64,000 nucleotides of DNA. Source: Oscillatoriales cyanobacterium (lineage in GTDB: Bacteria > Cyanobacteriota > Cyanobacteriia > Cyanobacteriales > Microcoleaceae). The notes below the pieces were generated by a model. That model was not told the DNA's origin, did not search any database, and saw only the letters and a program-made list of their open reading frames with translations. Every line of letters starts with the position of its first letter. The stretch's first letter is position 1. Where the stretch lies: contig RDYN01000061.1 in NCBI GenBank assembly GCA_004293365.1, positions 24,292 to 88,291 on the forward strand. The letters are read 5' to 3'. Made by a program: the position numbers and the translations under genes. Shown piece after piece: positions 35,584 to 45,800 of the stretch.

Positions 35584-35946
35584 ATGGACAACGGCAAAAA
35601 TTTAGAGTCAGAAAAGTTGCAGTCTCAACTGCAATCGCTGACAGAGGCGATTCGGACTTTAGCCGAAAGTTGTCAGGGAGACAGCGTGCTGCTTTTGACC
35701 CTGCTGCGGGCCCTGGAAGCTTCGCACCAGGAAATTCGGGACGGTTTGTTCCAAGCATCTTTTCCCGACAACCGCCAAGCAGTTTACAAACTTCTCAGGA
35801 ATATTGAAGCCAATGGCGGCTGGCCTTACATCCAGCGTATGAAACTTCGATCGCTCTTGGGGTACGCCCAACAATTATCTCCCCTAGAAGACGATCCGGC
35901 CGAGTCGTTCTCAGACTCGGCCGGAACTGAGCAAGACCTTAAATAG
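35584..35946 (+). CDS. Conserved hypothetical protein, 120 residues
   Basis: A small, mostly helical, soluble protein. The N-terminal half is a probable coiled coil (SEKLQSQLQSLTEAIRTLAE) and the middle has a conserved-looking stretch LLRALEASHQEIRDGLFQAS and LPDNRQ-like FPDNRQAVYKLLRNIE. It ends with an acidic tail. I recall similar genes in cyanobacteria but no function. A ggaagcagcagt leader precedes the ATG. It is convergent with the RTX gene. Confidence 0.7.
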   Translation: MDNGKNLESEKLQSQLQSLTEAIRTLAESCQGDSVLLLTLLRALEASHQEIRDGLFQASFPDNRQAVYKLLRNIEANGGWPYIQRMKLRSLLGYAQQLSPLEDDPAESFSDSAGTEQDLK

Positions 35947-36019
35947 TGATGAGTGATGAGTTTTAAGTTGGTGAGGTTGACATTAACTCAAAACTCATCA
36001 CAGAAGGACGCTGTTGCAC

Positions 36020-36152
36020 CTAGAACCCGAAAGGTGTAGGAGGTACGGGTATCGGACTCGGCAGCATCCCAGGAAATACCGGCGTCGGACCGGGCATTGG
36101 CAAAAGTCCCGAACTAGGCGTCGGGGCGATCGAACTAATTGATACCATTGAA
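36020..36152 (-). other. Displaced 3' coding tail of the RTX gene
   Basis: In the frame that continues the TTTTPTP heptads, the sequence from about 36190 down to the stop at 36020-36022 stays open and encodes a Pro-rich end (VSRIPTAPTVTVP, then SSGLLPMPGPTP and a final PPTPFGF). Composition and continuity suggest it was the original C-terminus before the 5-nt deletion at 36282-36297. Confidence 0.6.
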
Positions 36153-37580
36153 TCAGGTACCGTAACAGTCGGCGCAGTCGGAATCCTCGAAACCGTCGGA
36201 GTTGGAGTCGTAGTCGTCGGAGTTGGAGTCGTAGTCGTCGGAGTTGGAGTCGTAGTCGTCGGAGTTGGAGTCGTAGTCGTCGGAGTTGGAGGTCGTCGGA
36301 GTTGGAGTCGTAGTCGTCGGAGTTGGAGTCGTAGTCGTCGGAGTTGGAGTCGTAGTCGTCGGAGTTGGAGTCGTTTCCGTTCCCGTAGTAGTCGTAGTAG
36401 TCGTAGTCGTCGTAGTCGTCGTAGTCGTCGTAGGTCTGGGGGAAAACGTCCCAGTCACACTGATAAAATCAGTGGCATCGATCAGCGCCGACGGAGTGTT
36501 GACCAAAATTGCTAACAGCTTGCCGTCGATCGTAATTACCGTATCTCTGAGATTGGCGCCATTACCTTGGCGAACTTGCAATTGACTGAAAGATAAACTG
36601 CTTGGCAGTCCAAAGAAATCCTCAGCCTCATTGTAATCAGTAATTAAAACCAAACTTCCCGGGCCAGCTCCCAATCCAAAAATATCACTGCCGCTACCGC
36701 CAGTTAGAGTATCGGAACCTTCACCTCCAACCAGAGAATCATTACCCTCAGCCCCAAATAAATTGTCATTACCGAAACTACCCAAAATTGTATCGTCGCC
36801 CAAACCTCCGGCCAAAGAATCATCGCCAAAACCGCCGTCGAGAACATCATTACCTTTGCCACCAAATAGGAAATCATTACCTTCATCTCCCATGAGGCAG
36901 TCGTCACCTTGATCGCCGCGAATGGTATCCAAACCGCTGCCACCAGAAAGTGTATCGTCAGCCTTGCCGCCGAATAGTTGGTCGTTGCCGGATTCTCCCA
37001 AGAGCGAATCTCTGCCAGCATTGCCATACAAAGTATCGTCACCGTCACTGCCGGCCAAATAGTCGTTGCCATCAAGGCCAAACAGTTGATCTCGCCCGCT
37101 ACCGCCGTTGAGAGAATCGTTCCCAAAATCCCCGTAGAGATAGTCGTCATCACTATTTCCGAACACCGAATCGTCGCCGTCACTCCCTCTGAGGGTGTCG
37201 TTGCCAGTACCGCCGGCAATCACATCATTGCCTCCGTTGCCGCGAAGCAAGTCGTCCCCTGCATCTCCCAACAAGCTGTCTAACCCATCGTTGCCGTCAA
37301 GGGTATCGTTGCCCAAACCGCCGCGAATCGAGTCGTCCCCATTGCCACCGGAAAGAAAATCTCGGCCTTGGTTGCCAATGAGTTCGTCATTTCCTTCACC
37401 CCCAAGCAGCGAATCTCCTCCGTCGCCTCCGAGAAGCTGATCGTTGCCTGCGTCGCCTTCTACGGTGTCATCTCCATTCGCACCCAGCAGTGTGTCATCG
37501 CCATCTAAGCCGCGAATTCGATCGCTCTGCGGAGTACCTAGAATAAAGTCGTTGCTGTCCATGCCGATCAGGTTTGCCAT
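36153..37580 (-). CDS. RTX calcium-binding protein with frameshifted repeat tail
   Basis: A 475-residue protein from the ATG at 37580 (MANLIGMDSNDF). Residues about 10-300 are about thirty RTX nonapeptides of GGxGxDxLx type, expected to bind calcium after type I secretion. A short C-terminal RTX cap (SDIFGLGAGPG, then VLITDYNEAEDFFGLP) follows. The tail is a run of Thr and TTTTPTP heptads that abruptly changes to SNSDDYD heptads at about 36297. The change is caused by a 5-nt loss in one 21-bp repeat unit, which shifts the frame to a stop at 36153. The other frame runs on to 36020 and would add a Pro-rich tail. A sequencing error cannot be ruled out. Confidence 0.8.
   Translation of the reverse strand: MANLIGMDSNDFILGTPQSDRIRGLDGDDTLLGANGDDTVEGDAGNDQLLGGDGGDSLLGGEGNDELIGNQGRDFLSGGNGDDSIRGGLGNDTLDGNDGLDSLLGDAGDDLLRGNGGNDVIAGGTGNDTLRGSDGDDSVFGNSDDDYLYGDFGNDSLNGGSGRDQLFGLDGNDYLAGSDGDDTLYGNAGRDSLLGESGNDQLFGGKADDTLSGGSGLDTIRGDQGDDCLMGDEGNDFLFGGKGNDVLDGGFGDDSLAGGLGDDTILGSFGNDNLFGAEGNDSLVGGEGSDTLTGGSGSDIFGLGAGPGSLVLITDYNEAEDFFGLPSSLSFSQLQVRQGNGANLRDTVITIDGKLLAILVNTPSALIDATDFISVTGTFSPRPTTTTTTTTTTTTTTTTGTETTPTPTTTTPTPTTTTPTPTTTTPTPTTSNSDDYDSNSDDYDSNSDDYDSNSDDYDSNSDGFEDSDCADCYGT
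36198..36371. repeat. 21-bp tandem repeat with one 16-bp unit
   Basis: Eight full or near-full units of 21 bp begin ggagttggagtcg. The fifth, at 36282-36297, is 16 bp because tcgta is missing. In frame a unit encodes TTTTPTP on the minus strand; out of frame it encodes SNSDDYD. To the right (36375-36432) lies a further tcgtcgtag-type tract that encodes poly-Thr. Confidence 0.92.
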
Positions 37581-37747
37581 AGGGAATACACCGCTCCTCA
37601 ATAAAATAAATTGTTTTAAAGTATGTCAATCGCCTGCGTGACAAGGGATTGCTGCTTGCCTACGTTAGCATAGTTGAGATTTTGTCAATTTGCTGAAGGG
37701 GCGCGGGAAATTTTGCCAGTGTCTGGAGTGGCGATCGGCAAATACGT

Positions 37748-37861
37748 TTGTAGTGAGGACTTTAGTCCTTTGATGGATGCGGACTAAAGTCCTCACTACA
37801 GGTTCGTAGTGAGGACTTTAGTCCTTCTATGGATGCGGACTAAAGTCCTCACTACGAACCT
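37748..37861. repeat. Inverted repeats of gtagtgaggactttagtcctt
   Basis: Two direct copies of a unit that pairs gtgaggactttagtcctt with ggactaaagtcctcac. Each unit forms a long hairpin with a tgatggatgc-type loop. It is related to the ggacttcagtcc arrays at 14600 and 32605. It lies just downstream of the histidine kinase operon and could act as its terminator. Confidence 0.85.
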
Positions 37862-37916
37862 ATTTTTATTACAGGTAATTGACGGGATATTACAAATAAC
37901 GAATGACGGATGCTTT

Positions 37917-39275
37917 TTACTTTTGTTCGCTAATCGGCAGCACGATCGCAAATTCAGTCCCAACTCCTAGAGTAGAATTCACCTCAATTGTACCGCCGTG
38001 TTTTTCTACAACTATTTGACGGGCGATCGCCAATCCCAACCCCGTCCCTTTACCCACTCCCTTAGTGGTAAACAGGTGGTCGAAGATGCGATTTTTTACC
38101 TCGGACGACATTCCCTTGCCGTTATCGGCGATCGTAATTTTGACGCTCTTATCTTCTAAAGAGGTAGTAATGACAATTCGATTGGGAGCCAGTTGAATAT
38201 CGGCATAACTGCGTCCGAAATTTGATTCATCCAGAGCCTCGATCGCATTTGCCAAAATATTCATAAATACCTGGTTTAACTGTCCGGCATAGCATTCTAC
38301 CATAGGAATTTTACCGTATTTTTTAACAACTGCTATTTCCGGGCGATTTTCCGACGCTTTGAGGCGATGTTTTAAAATTAAAATAGTGCTATCAATACCT
38401 TCAGGAAGGTTGAAAGGAATGGGGAGCTCGCTATCGGCACGAGAAAATGTCCGCAAGCTCGTGCTAATGTCTTTAATCCGGTGCGCTCCTTCTCGCATTG
38501 AATCAATTAACTTCGGTAAATCTTCGCGGATGTATTCAAGATCGATCGCTGCTATTTCTTCTTGAATTGCCTCGCTGAAACTACCAGATTCTTGCTTGAC
38601 TAAATCGAGCAAGCCAAACAAATCTTTGATGTAGTCTAAAGCGTGTTGAATGTTGCCGCTAATAAAGCCAACCGGATTGTTAATTTCGTGGGCAACCCCA
38701 GCCACCAAGTTACCCAAAGCTGACATTTTTTCGCTTTGTACCAATTGTAATTGAGCAGAGTGAAGTCGATCGTATTGTTGTTTCAATTCTTGATTAGCTT
38801 GCTCTAATGCCTGATTCATCGACTGGAGTTGGCGATTCTGTTCCGCTAGTTGTTGAGCTTGTAGAGAATTTTCCTGTTTCAATAGTTTTTGTAAGCGACT
38901 GAGTTCTAAATGAGTAGAAATCCGAGCTAAAACTTCCTCTGCTTGAAATGGTTTCGTGATGTAGTCCACTCCACCTACACTAAAAGCTTTCACCTTATCC
39001 ATCATTTCATCCAAAGCACTGATGAAAATCACCGGAATATCGGCAGTTGATTCGTTAGCTTTGAGATGTTGACAAACTTCATAGCCATTCATTTGGGGCA
39101 TTTGAATATCTAACAAAATCAAACTAGGAGATGACTTTTCAATAACTGCTAAAGCTAACTTGCCGCTGGGAAATGCTCGCGTCAGGTAGCCCTTTTCCTT
39201 GAGAAGATTGACAAGCAGATGTAAATTGGCGGGTGTATCATCAATAATAAAAATTTGACCTTGACTCTCGTTCAT
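37917..39275 (-). CDS. Response regulator-histidine kinase (REC-coiled coil-HisKA-HATPase)
   Basis: A 452-residue soluble signalling protein. The receiver domain (about 5-122) has the acidic pair IDD, phospho-acceptor Asp56 in LILLDIQMP, and the conserved Lys in YITKPF. A coiled coil (about 125-185, QLAEQNRQLQSMNQALEQAN) joins it to a kinase. The dimerisation domain has His196 in GVAHEINNPVGF, and the HATPase ends the protein with N, G1 and G2 boxes (ANAIEALDES, IADNGKGMS, GKGTGLGLAI). It starts 3 nt after the stop of the hybrid kinase at 39279-42047, so the pair is an operon; phosphorelay from that kinase to this receiver is a likely scheme. Confidence 0.93.
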   Translation of the reverse strand: MNESQGQIFIIDDTPANLHLLVNLLKEKGYLTRAFPSGKLALAVIEKSSPSLILLDIQMPQMNGYEVCQHLKANESTADIPVIFISALDEMMDKVKAFSVGGVDYITKPFQAEEVLARISTHLELSRLQKLLKQENSLQAQQLAEQNRQLQSMNQALEQANQELKQQYDRLHSAQLQLVQSEKMSALGNLVAGVAHEINNPVGFISGNIQHALDYIKDLFGLLDLVKQESGSFSEAIQEEIAAIDLEYIREDLPKLIDSMREGAHRIKDISTSLRTFSRADSELPIPFNLPEGIDSTILILKHRLKASENRPEIAVVKKYGKIPMVECYAGQLNQVFMNILANAIEALDESNFGRSYADIQLAPNRIVITTSLEDKSVKITIADNGKGMSSEVKNRIFDHLFTTKGVGKGTGLGLAIARQIVVEKHGGTIEVNSTLGVGTEFAIVLPISEQK

Positions 39276-39278
39276 ATT

Positions 39279-42047
39279 TTACTCCTGTTCGGATATAGCA
39301 GCCGCAATTAAGTTCAAAATCTTCTCATATTCAAAGTTATGCAAACTCTTCCCGAGTTCCTCAGCTAAAAACCGATCGCGATTAGCTATTTGTTGCACCA
39401 ACTCAGCCATCAACTCCTCATCTGAAAACATCACTGCCTCTTGTAGTTGAGCTAATATATCCCTGGGAATTTCTGCCAGCGTCTCTACATTTAAAATTAC
39501 TTTGGGAGTTTTTATTTTCTCATTTTCATGACTTAAATCTTCATAAACATATTTCACTCCTATCTGCTTATTCATGGCAATAAATATTTCTTGCTCTCGA
39601 AACGGTTTTCTCAAGAAATCATCGCAACCCGCCGCTAGTACCACGGCTCTCTCTTCTTCTAATACGCTAGCAGTTAAAGCAATAATTGCCGTTGCTTGAC
39701 CTTTAGTGTAAGATTTAATTGTTTTAGTCGCCGTGTAACCATCGATCACAGGCATCCGCATATCCATCCAAATTAAATGTGGCTCCCACTCCTGCCAAAT
39801 AGCCACTGCTTCTTGTCCGTTACAGGCTTCCTGAAGTTCAAATCCCAAGGGAGATAGCAGTTTAATTAATAACTGACGGTTTGTCGGTTTGTCGTCCACA
39901 ATCAGAATCCGATATCGCGGTTGATTTGGCTCTAGAGCTATGATGCGCCGAGTCGGTTGCTGGGCGACAATATCGCTGGCTTCTACCTCAGTAAGTTGAA
40001 TATCAAACAGGAAATTCGTGCCTTGTTCTACTACACTTTTTACTGTAATATCTCCCCCCATGAGACGCACGAATTGGCTGCTGATAGGCAAGCCCAAACC
40101 CGTACCTTCTTGAGCTTGTTTTCCGGTTTCTGTTTGCGTGAAAGCTTCAAACAAATTCCCAATTTCTTCAGGCCCAATCCCGGCTCCTGAATCTTCGATT
40201 TCAAAATGTATGGTGTGGGTTTTGTCGGCAGTTTCTTTAACGGTTACTCTGACGAAAATACCTCCTTCTTGAGTAAATTTGATGGCGTTGTTAATGATGT
40301 TAATCAGCACTTGACGCAATTTCACGTCATCGGTACGGACGTAGCGAGGTAGATGGGGTGCTGATTCCATGAGTAACTGCAAACCTTTCTCTTCTGCCTT
40401 CATTTCAAACATATCGTGTATGTCCTCAAGTAGCCGATGCAAGTCGAAGTTTTTTTGGTTGAGAGTGGTTTTGCCTGCTTCGATTTTAGACAGATCGAGG
40501 ACGTTGTTAATTAGGGTGAGCAGGTGTTCGCCACTGCGAGAGATGATGCCGACACTTTCTTGATGTTCGGGAGGCAGAGTTTGAGAGCGAGTCATGATTT
40601 GAGAAAAGCCTAGAATGGCGTTGAGGGGAGAGCGCAATTCGTGGCTCATGTTGGCAATAAATGTGCTTTTTGCCTGATTAGCTACGTCGGCTTTTTCTTT
40701 AGCTATTACTAATTCTGCTGTTCTTTCTTCTACTCGGTGTTCGAGTTCATTGAAAGAGGTTTTGAGTTGTCCTGCCATCTGATTGAATGAGATAGCTAAT
40801 TCTCCTAATTCATCAGCGCGATCTAAATCTACAGCCTGACTTAAATCTCCTCGGGCAATAGCTTTAGATGCTTGATTGAGGCGGCGAATTGGTTGTGTCA
40901 CCCATCGAGCAGTGACAAAACAGACCCCAGTTGCTACTATTAATGCTGCCATGCACAACAGTATAGTTGTCTGAGTATTGGAGTTAATTTGCTCCATGAA
41001 ATCTGCTTCTGGAACTACTACAATTACTAACCAATCAAGTCCAAAATCATCTTGGAAGGGCATAACTTGAATAAATTGTAGCTGACCAGAGATGGTGAAT
41101 TCTAGTTGTTGTTCCTGTTTTATATTACTCAAATTGTCAAATTTTTTGGTTAAACTTTGAGCAGTTGCGCTAATTAACTTATCCTTACTGTCTAATGCTT
41201 TAAGGCGTTGGGGCTTTGCATCCTTTTGATTTTCTAATGTAAATAGCTGCTGTTTGGTTGAACTTGCTACTAAAAATCCAGATTTTTCGATAATAAAAAC
41301 CTGCCCTGACCGACCGATTTTGAGATTATTTAGAAATTGACTAATAGCTTTTAACGAAAAAGTAGTACCAATAAAATATTGAATTTTTCTGCTATCATTA
41401 TAAACAGGCGATATAGCAGTTATCTGCGGTTGGAGGCTAATAAATTCAGGATAAATTTCACTCCAAGCCTGCTTTCTTTTCCGTTCGTCATTAATGAACC
41501 AAGGTCGGATATAAGGATTAAATTTTGTGGTACTTTTTTCTAGATTTTCCGTGCGATTTCCCCGAGCATCTATTTTGGAAAAATAAGGGTAAAAGCCTGT
41601 ATTACTGTTACTCATATAAAATTGCAGTGAATTATCTTTAGCCCTCCGCTCAATTCCAAATAAATCTCCTTGCGCCGAACACAAAGAAATCCAGCTTACA
41701 TAATCAAAAAACTGCATTTGTTGCCAAAGTAATCGATCGGCTTTTGGATTCTGTTTCTTCAAATCGAAACTCAATTCCCTGCGAGCAATCGCATCTGCAT
41801 TCAGCCTGTTAATCAGAAAAGGTTTCTCTAGATAATTGTCCAGATACATTTTGACTCGATCGCTAACTTCGCTTCGCAGTTGAGCCGCTACATCATTAAC
41901 AGCTTTCTGCCCGTTACGCAAGGACAGATAGCTAACCAATCCTACAGCAGCAAATATTTGCAGTACAAAAGGCACAATTAAGACTGTTCGCAGGGAAACT
42001 TGCCTGGAAGTTTGAGAAAAAATGTAATTTAACTTTTTGAGTGTCAC
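39279..42047 (-). CDS. Membrane hybrid histidine kinase (dCache-HAMP-HisKA-HATPase-REC)
   Basis: A 922-residue sensor. A membrane helix near residues 21-42 and a second near 356-378 enclose a large sensor region (about 43-355) with dCache-like motifs such as the PWFINDERKRKQAWSEIYPE region, QITAISPVY and GQVFIIEKSGFLVASS. A HAMP domain (about 380-432) leads to HisKA with His469 in NMSHELRSPLNAILGF and an HATPase (IINNAIKF, EDSGAGIGPEEI). A receiver domain follows with Asp762 in LIWMDMRMPVIDGY. A C-terminal helical region (about 850-922) may be an HPt-like or linker part, although I see no clear HPt His. The start codon is GTG. It is transcribed before the REC-kinase gene. Confidence 0.93.
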   Translation of the reverse strand: MTLKKLNYIFSQTSRQVSLRTVLIVPFVLQIFAAVGLVSYLSLRNGQKAVNDVAAQLRSEVSDRVKMYLDNYLEKPFLINRLNADAIARRELSFDLKKQNPKADRLLWQQMQFFDYVSWISLCSAQGDLFGIERRAKDNSLQFYMSNSNTGFYPYFSKIDARGNRTENLEKSTTKFNPYIRPWFINDERKRKQAWSEIYPEFISLQPQITAISPVYNDSRKIQYFIGTTFSLKAISQFLNNLKIGRSGQVFIIEKSGFLVASSTKQQLFTLENQKDAKPQRLKALDSKDKLISATAQSLTKKFDNLSNIKQEQQLEFTISGQLQFIQVMPFQDDFGLDWLVIVVVPEADFMEQINSNTQTTILLCMAALIVATGVCFVTARWVTQPIRRLNQASKAIARGDLSQAVDLDRADELGELAISFNQMAGQLKTSFNELEHRVEERTAELVIAKEKADVANQAKSTFIANMSHELRSPLNAILGFSQIMTRSQTLPPEHQESVGIISRSGEHLLTLINNVLDLSKIEAGKTTLNQKNFDLHRLLEDIHDMFEMKAEEKGLQLLMESAPHLPRYVRTDDVKLRQVLINIINNAIKFTQEGGIFVRVTVKETADKTHTIHFEIEDSGAGIGPEEIGNLFEAFTQTETGKQAQEGTGLGLPISSQFVRLMGGDITVKSVVEQGTNFLFDIQLTEVEASDIVAQQPTRRIIALEPNQPRYRILIVDDKPTNRQLLIKLLSPLGFELQEACNGQEAVAIWQEWEPHLIWMDMRMPVIDGYTATKTIKSYTKGQATAIIALTASVLEEERAVVLAAGCDDFLRKPFREQEIFIAMNKQIGVKYVYEDLSHENEKIKTPKVILNVETLAEIPRDILAQLQEAVMFSDEELMAELVQQIANRDRFLAEELGKSLHNFEYEKILNLIAAAISEQE

Positions 42048-42098
42048 GATCGCTTACAAGTTGCTAGGATTACTAATTTGATTTTTTTCAAGGATACT

Positions 42099-42215
42099 CT
42101 AAAATTTGGTATTTCGTTCTTGATAGCCAGCAGTTTTCAAAGCACCAGAAAACACAGACAAGTTAGTAGCGTTGTCATCCACGATCGAGATAAACGGTTG
42201 GGTTTGGCATGGCAT
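42099..42215 (-). pseudogene. Remnant of a response-regulator receiver domain
   Basis: A 38-codon open stretch includes the segment ISIVDDNATNLSVFSGALKT and ends AGYQERNTKF. This is the first strand and first helix of a receiver domain, with the acidic pair intact, but it stops before the phospho-acceptor Asp. It lies directly upstream of the hybrid kinase gene on the same strand, so it is probably the end product of decay of a third signalling gene in the cluster. Confidence 0.6.
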
Positions 42216-42257
42216 GGGTTTCGGCTTCTATTAAGCGAGGTAGTTTTGGATAAATGT

Positions 42258-42330
42258 TCGCAGTTGTGGCTCTTCATTACCTTTTATGCTAATTTATTAA
42301 TTAAACATCATAAATTGCCTGTAAAATCAA
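42258..42330 (+). pseudogene. Degenerate fragment related to 42409-42570, opposite strand
   Basis: The plus strand here reads QLWLFITFYANLL, close to QLRLFITCYAKSV read from the minus strand at about 42424-42460. The two stretches are inverted copies (ggctcttcattac shared). This points to a small inverted duplication of a decaying gene. Confidence 0.45.
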
Positions 42331-42408
42331 CGATTCTAGTGGATGGTCGCGAAAGTCAGCACCTCAAATGATAGCCATAACGAATAGACTTATTGACCAG
42401 AAAGGGTT

Positions 42409-42570
42409 TCAGCCAACTTCACGGACACTTTTAGCATAACAAGTAATGAAGAGCCGCAGTTGTTTGAGTTCGCAAGCTTCAGCAAGGCGGATAACTTCTC
42501 GGCTAAAAGCCGTCGCATTTGCATCCTGAAGTTCCCCGGCGACTTCGATATCTTCGATCGCCTCGCCCGA
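42409..42570 (-). pseudogene. Degenerate C-terminal gene fragment
   Basis: An open frame of about 53 codons with no start codon in a good position. It includes EVAGELQDANATAFSREV-like sequence (read here as IEVAGELQDANATAFSREVI) and LAEACELKQLRLFITCYAKS before a TGA at 42409-42411. The composition is protein-like and helical. I cannot name the family. It is part of a 810-bp stretch (42048-42858) of gene remains with no intact gene. Confidence 0.4.
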
Positions 42571-42747
42571 ACAATTTATATAGATCCCAACTCGATCGAT
42601 ATTTTAACTTGCGGTTGCTGGTATTGTAAACGATCGGGAATTACGCAGACGCGATGGAAAACTGGGTTTTTGACTTGACATTTCAGGACGCATTTCGATC
42701 CGCGATCTGCAGTAGATTGCTGGTTTCTGAAGTACATTCAATAGCCT

Positions 42748-42776
42748 GTAGGGACACGGCATTGCCGTGTCCCTAC
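42748..42776. repeat. gtagggacacggc palindrome
   Basis: A 13-bp inverted repeat, gtagggacacggc / gccgtgtccctac, separated by att. It is a known style of dispersed hairpin in filamentous cyanobacteria. It lies 80 bp after the stop of the multi-kinase gene and could terminate that transcript. Confidence 0.7.
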
Positions 42777-42858
42777 CTCTGGTATGTCCCGAACATACCT
42801 GAAAAATGCTGTAATTTACTTGATGTTTAACATTCTAGGCATCAACTTGTCAAAAATA

Positions 42859-45800
42859 TTATCCCGCATAAATGGGAAGGGTAATGATAAATTCTGTACT
42901 TTGTCCTGGAGTAGAATTAACTGTGATATTACCGCCATGTTTTTCGACAATAATTTGACGGGCGATCGCCAATCCCAAGCCGGTACCTTTCCCCACAGCT
43001 TTTGTGGTAAATAAATGATCGAAAATCCGCTGTTTTACTGTTTCCGTCATCCCCGCACCGTTATCGGCGATCGCAATCAGGATGTGCCGATCGCTCTCCA
43101 AAGCGCTCCGCACCGCGATACAGTTAGGATTCGCTTCAATTTGGGCAAAACTCCGTCCTTGACTTGACTCATCTAAGGCATCGATCGCATTGCTGAGCAG
43201 ATTCATAAATACCTGATTGAGTTGACCGGGAAAACATTCGATTTGAGGCAGATTGCCGTAGTCAGTGACGACTTCGATCGCGGGACGGTGTTCGTTAGCT
43301 TTCAGCCGGTGTTTGAGAATTAAGATCGTACTGTCAATCCCTTCATGGATATTAAAAGGAACTTTGTAATCTTTATCGGCTCTGGAGAAAATGCGGAGGC
43401 TGGTGCTGATGCCGCGAATGCGATCGCACCCCACTTTCATCGACGACAGCATCTTGGGCAAATCTTCTAAGGCATACTCCAAATCAATATCCTCAGCATC
43501 TTGTTCGATTTCTTCGCCGGGATTTGGCAGTTTTTCTTGATATAATTTCAAGTGGTTAATCACATCTGCGATCGTGTTCGTTGCTTCGTCAATATTGCCG
43601 CTAATAAAGCCGACGGGATTGTTGATTTCGTGGGCGACACCCGCGATGAGATTGCCCAAGGCGGACATTTTTTCGCTCTGTACGAGCTGTAACTGTGCTT
43701 GCTGCAAGTCAACGAGCGATCGTTCTAAATCTCGTGCGTAAGCTTGAGATTGTTGGTACAAGCGGGCATTTTCGAGGGAGATTGCGGCTTGGGCGCATAA
43801 CAATTGGATGACTTGAGTGCGATCGCCAGTAAATGCACCAATTGTCAAATTATTTTCTAGATACAGCAACCCGATTAATTTACCCTGATGCAAAATCGGC
43901 GCGCACAGCAGACTTTTGGGCTTTTGCTCCATCAAATACGGCTCTGCCATAAAGTCATTTTGTGCTGCTGCATTATCCAAAACCACAGTTGTCAAAGTGC
44001 GCTTGACGTAGTTAACCGCAGCAGCAGGAACCTCTTCGCTGGCTGAAAGCGGTACAGACATTGAGATGACATTTTCCTTGAGAGATGCTACAGCTTCGAC
44101 TGCGAGATTCCCATCCTTAACCAACAGCAGAACAGCTTTTGTGGCCCCGGCATTTTCGAGCAACACAGACATCAATGCCGCCTGCAATTTTTCTAATTCT
44201 ATTTCACTCGATACAGCTTGGGAGGCTTTGAAAATAGTGTCGAAATCGAGGGCTTCGGAAATACTGCTGCTGCTAGATTGAGTTGTTTGGATGGTTTGAT
44301 CTAAAATAGACGATTTATTGATGGTTTTTCGGCTGGTTTCGCTGAGGGCTGAACGGTTTTGTTTTGCCTGCAATATGGGAGCAAGAAGTTGGGGATAGCG
44401 TTTTTCTAAGTCATCAATTTTGGCTTTTGCACCCCAGCGAGCATAGCAATAATAAGCTTCTTGCATATAGCCAGCAGCAATTTTTATTTTTCCCCAAGCA
44501 AGCAAGAATTTAGCAGCTAGTTCATTAGCCAGAGCTTCTTCTTGGATAAAACCATTTTCCTTAGCTCCAGAAATAGCCCGATCGTAATATTCGATCGCCT
44601 CAACCTTATTGCCCAACACGCGCGATCTTTCTGCCTCCACCAAATCATATTTATGTTGAAAGTTCATTGGTGCGTGGTAAGCGCGATGGTGCAGTTTAGT
44701 CTGGTTTTCAGCAACGCGATCGAGGACTGCCGTTTTGTCTGTCACCTCTAAAAAATCAGCCAATGCAGTCAGAGAATCATAGAAGTAAAAAATGGGTACG
44801 CCAATCAGACCTGCCCCGGCTGCTAGGGTTTGGCGTGCTTGGGCCGCATCTTGTTTTGCCTCAACCATTTCATTGAGTAAGTAGGAAGCTGTGAGCCGAT
44901 AAACCCAATAAAAATGTAACCCACTTAAATCATTAGAAACAGTTAAGGTATTATGCAACTCCTTTTGAGCAGTCAGTGCAGCCTCATTCCGAGTCGCTTG
45001 TAATCGCTGGATAGTTTGCAAAATAGCCAAACTATAGTTTGAGATTCCAATAACTTTTAGTTTCAAGAGTGTGGCGATATAAATTTCTATTTCTGTCAAC
45101 AGCGTCGTTAATTCTTTGCCAACCGCATAGGAAGATTGACAAATATGGGCAGCACCGTAGCCCGTATATTCAAAATCACCCACTTCTAGTCCTATTTTGA
45201 AGGCTTCTGTCAATAGAGGCAAACTATTTTGGAGGTGGGATTTACAATGAATAGTAAAAGCTCCGACAATCACATTCACTTTTGTCTGAACAGGTGGCAA
45301 TTTAAACTTTTCCGCCAGTTTTAATCCTAGTTGTCCAAATTCATAGGCTGGGTCTAAGTCTTCTAAAATACTGCTTAATAAAACAGCATAAGTAGTGTAA
45401 GTGAAAGCAGAGAGGGCTGTATTGCCTAGTTGAATCGATAGTTTGACTTGAGCCAAAACAACAAAGGGAAACAGCAAGGGGGCAGAAACGTAAGACGTTG
45501 CGATAATACTCGATAGTAACTGCATACTTGCCAAAGCTTCTGCGTCTGTCATTACGGGCAAATCAAGTAAATCATCGGCAGTTCTGCCATTGAGTAATTC
45601 AGCCACTTCTTGCATCGCTGGGACGATATCGGCGGGTGCTGGTTGTTTGGGTAGATGAATATTGAATTGCTCTAGGGCATTCTGTGCGATCGCAATCGCC
45701 TCTAAAAACTGACTCTGAGTGCTATGGGCTTGAATCTGGATTTCATAGGTTTTAACCAGGTCGAGTGTCTCCAGTTTTTGAGCTAAGATTGCGCTCACCC

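Noticed and set aside
36286-36585. Val-rich open frame on the plus strand
   Set aside because: It is the complement of the Thr/Pro repeat tract of the RTX gene.
42460-42678. 72-residue plus-strand open frame
   Set aside because: It overlaps the degenerate minus-strand fragment and has no family-like features or ribosome site.
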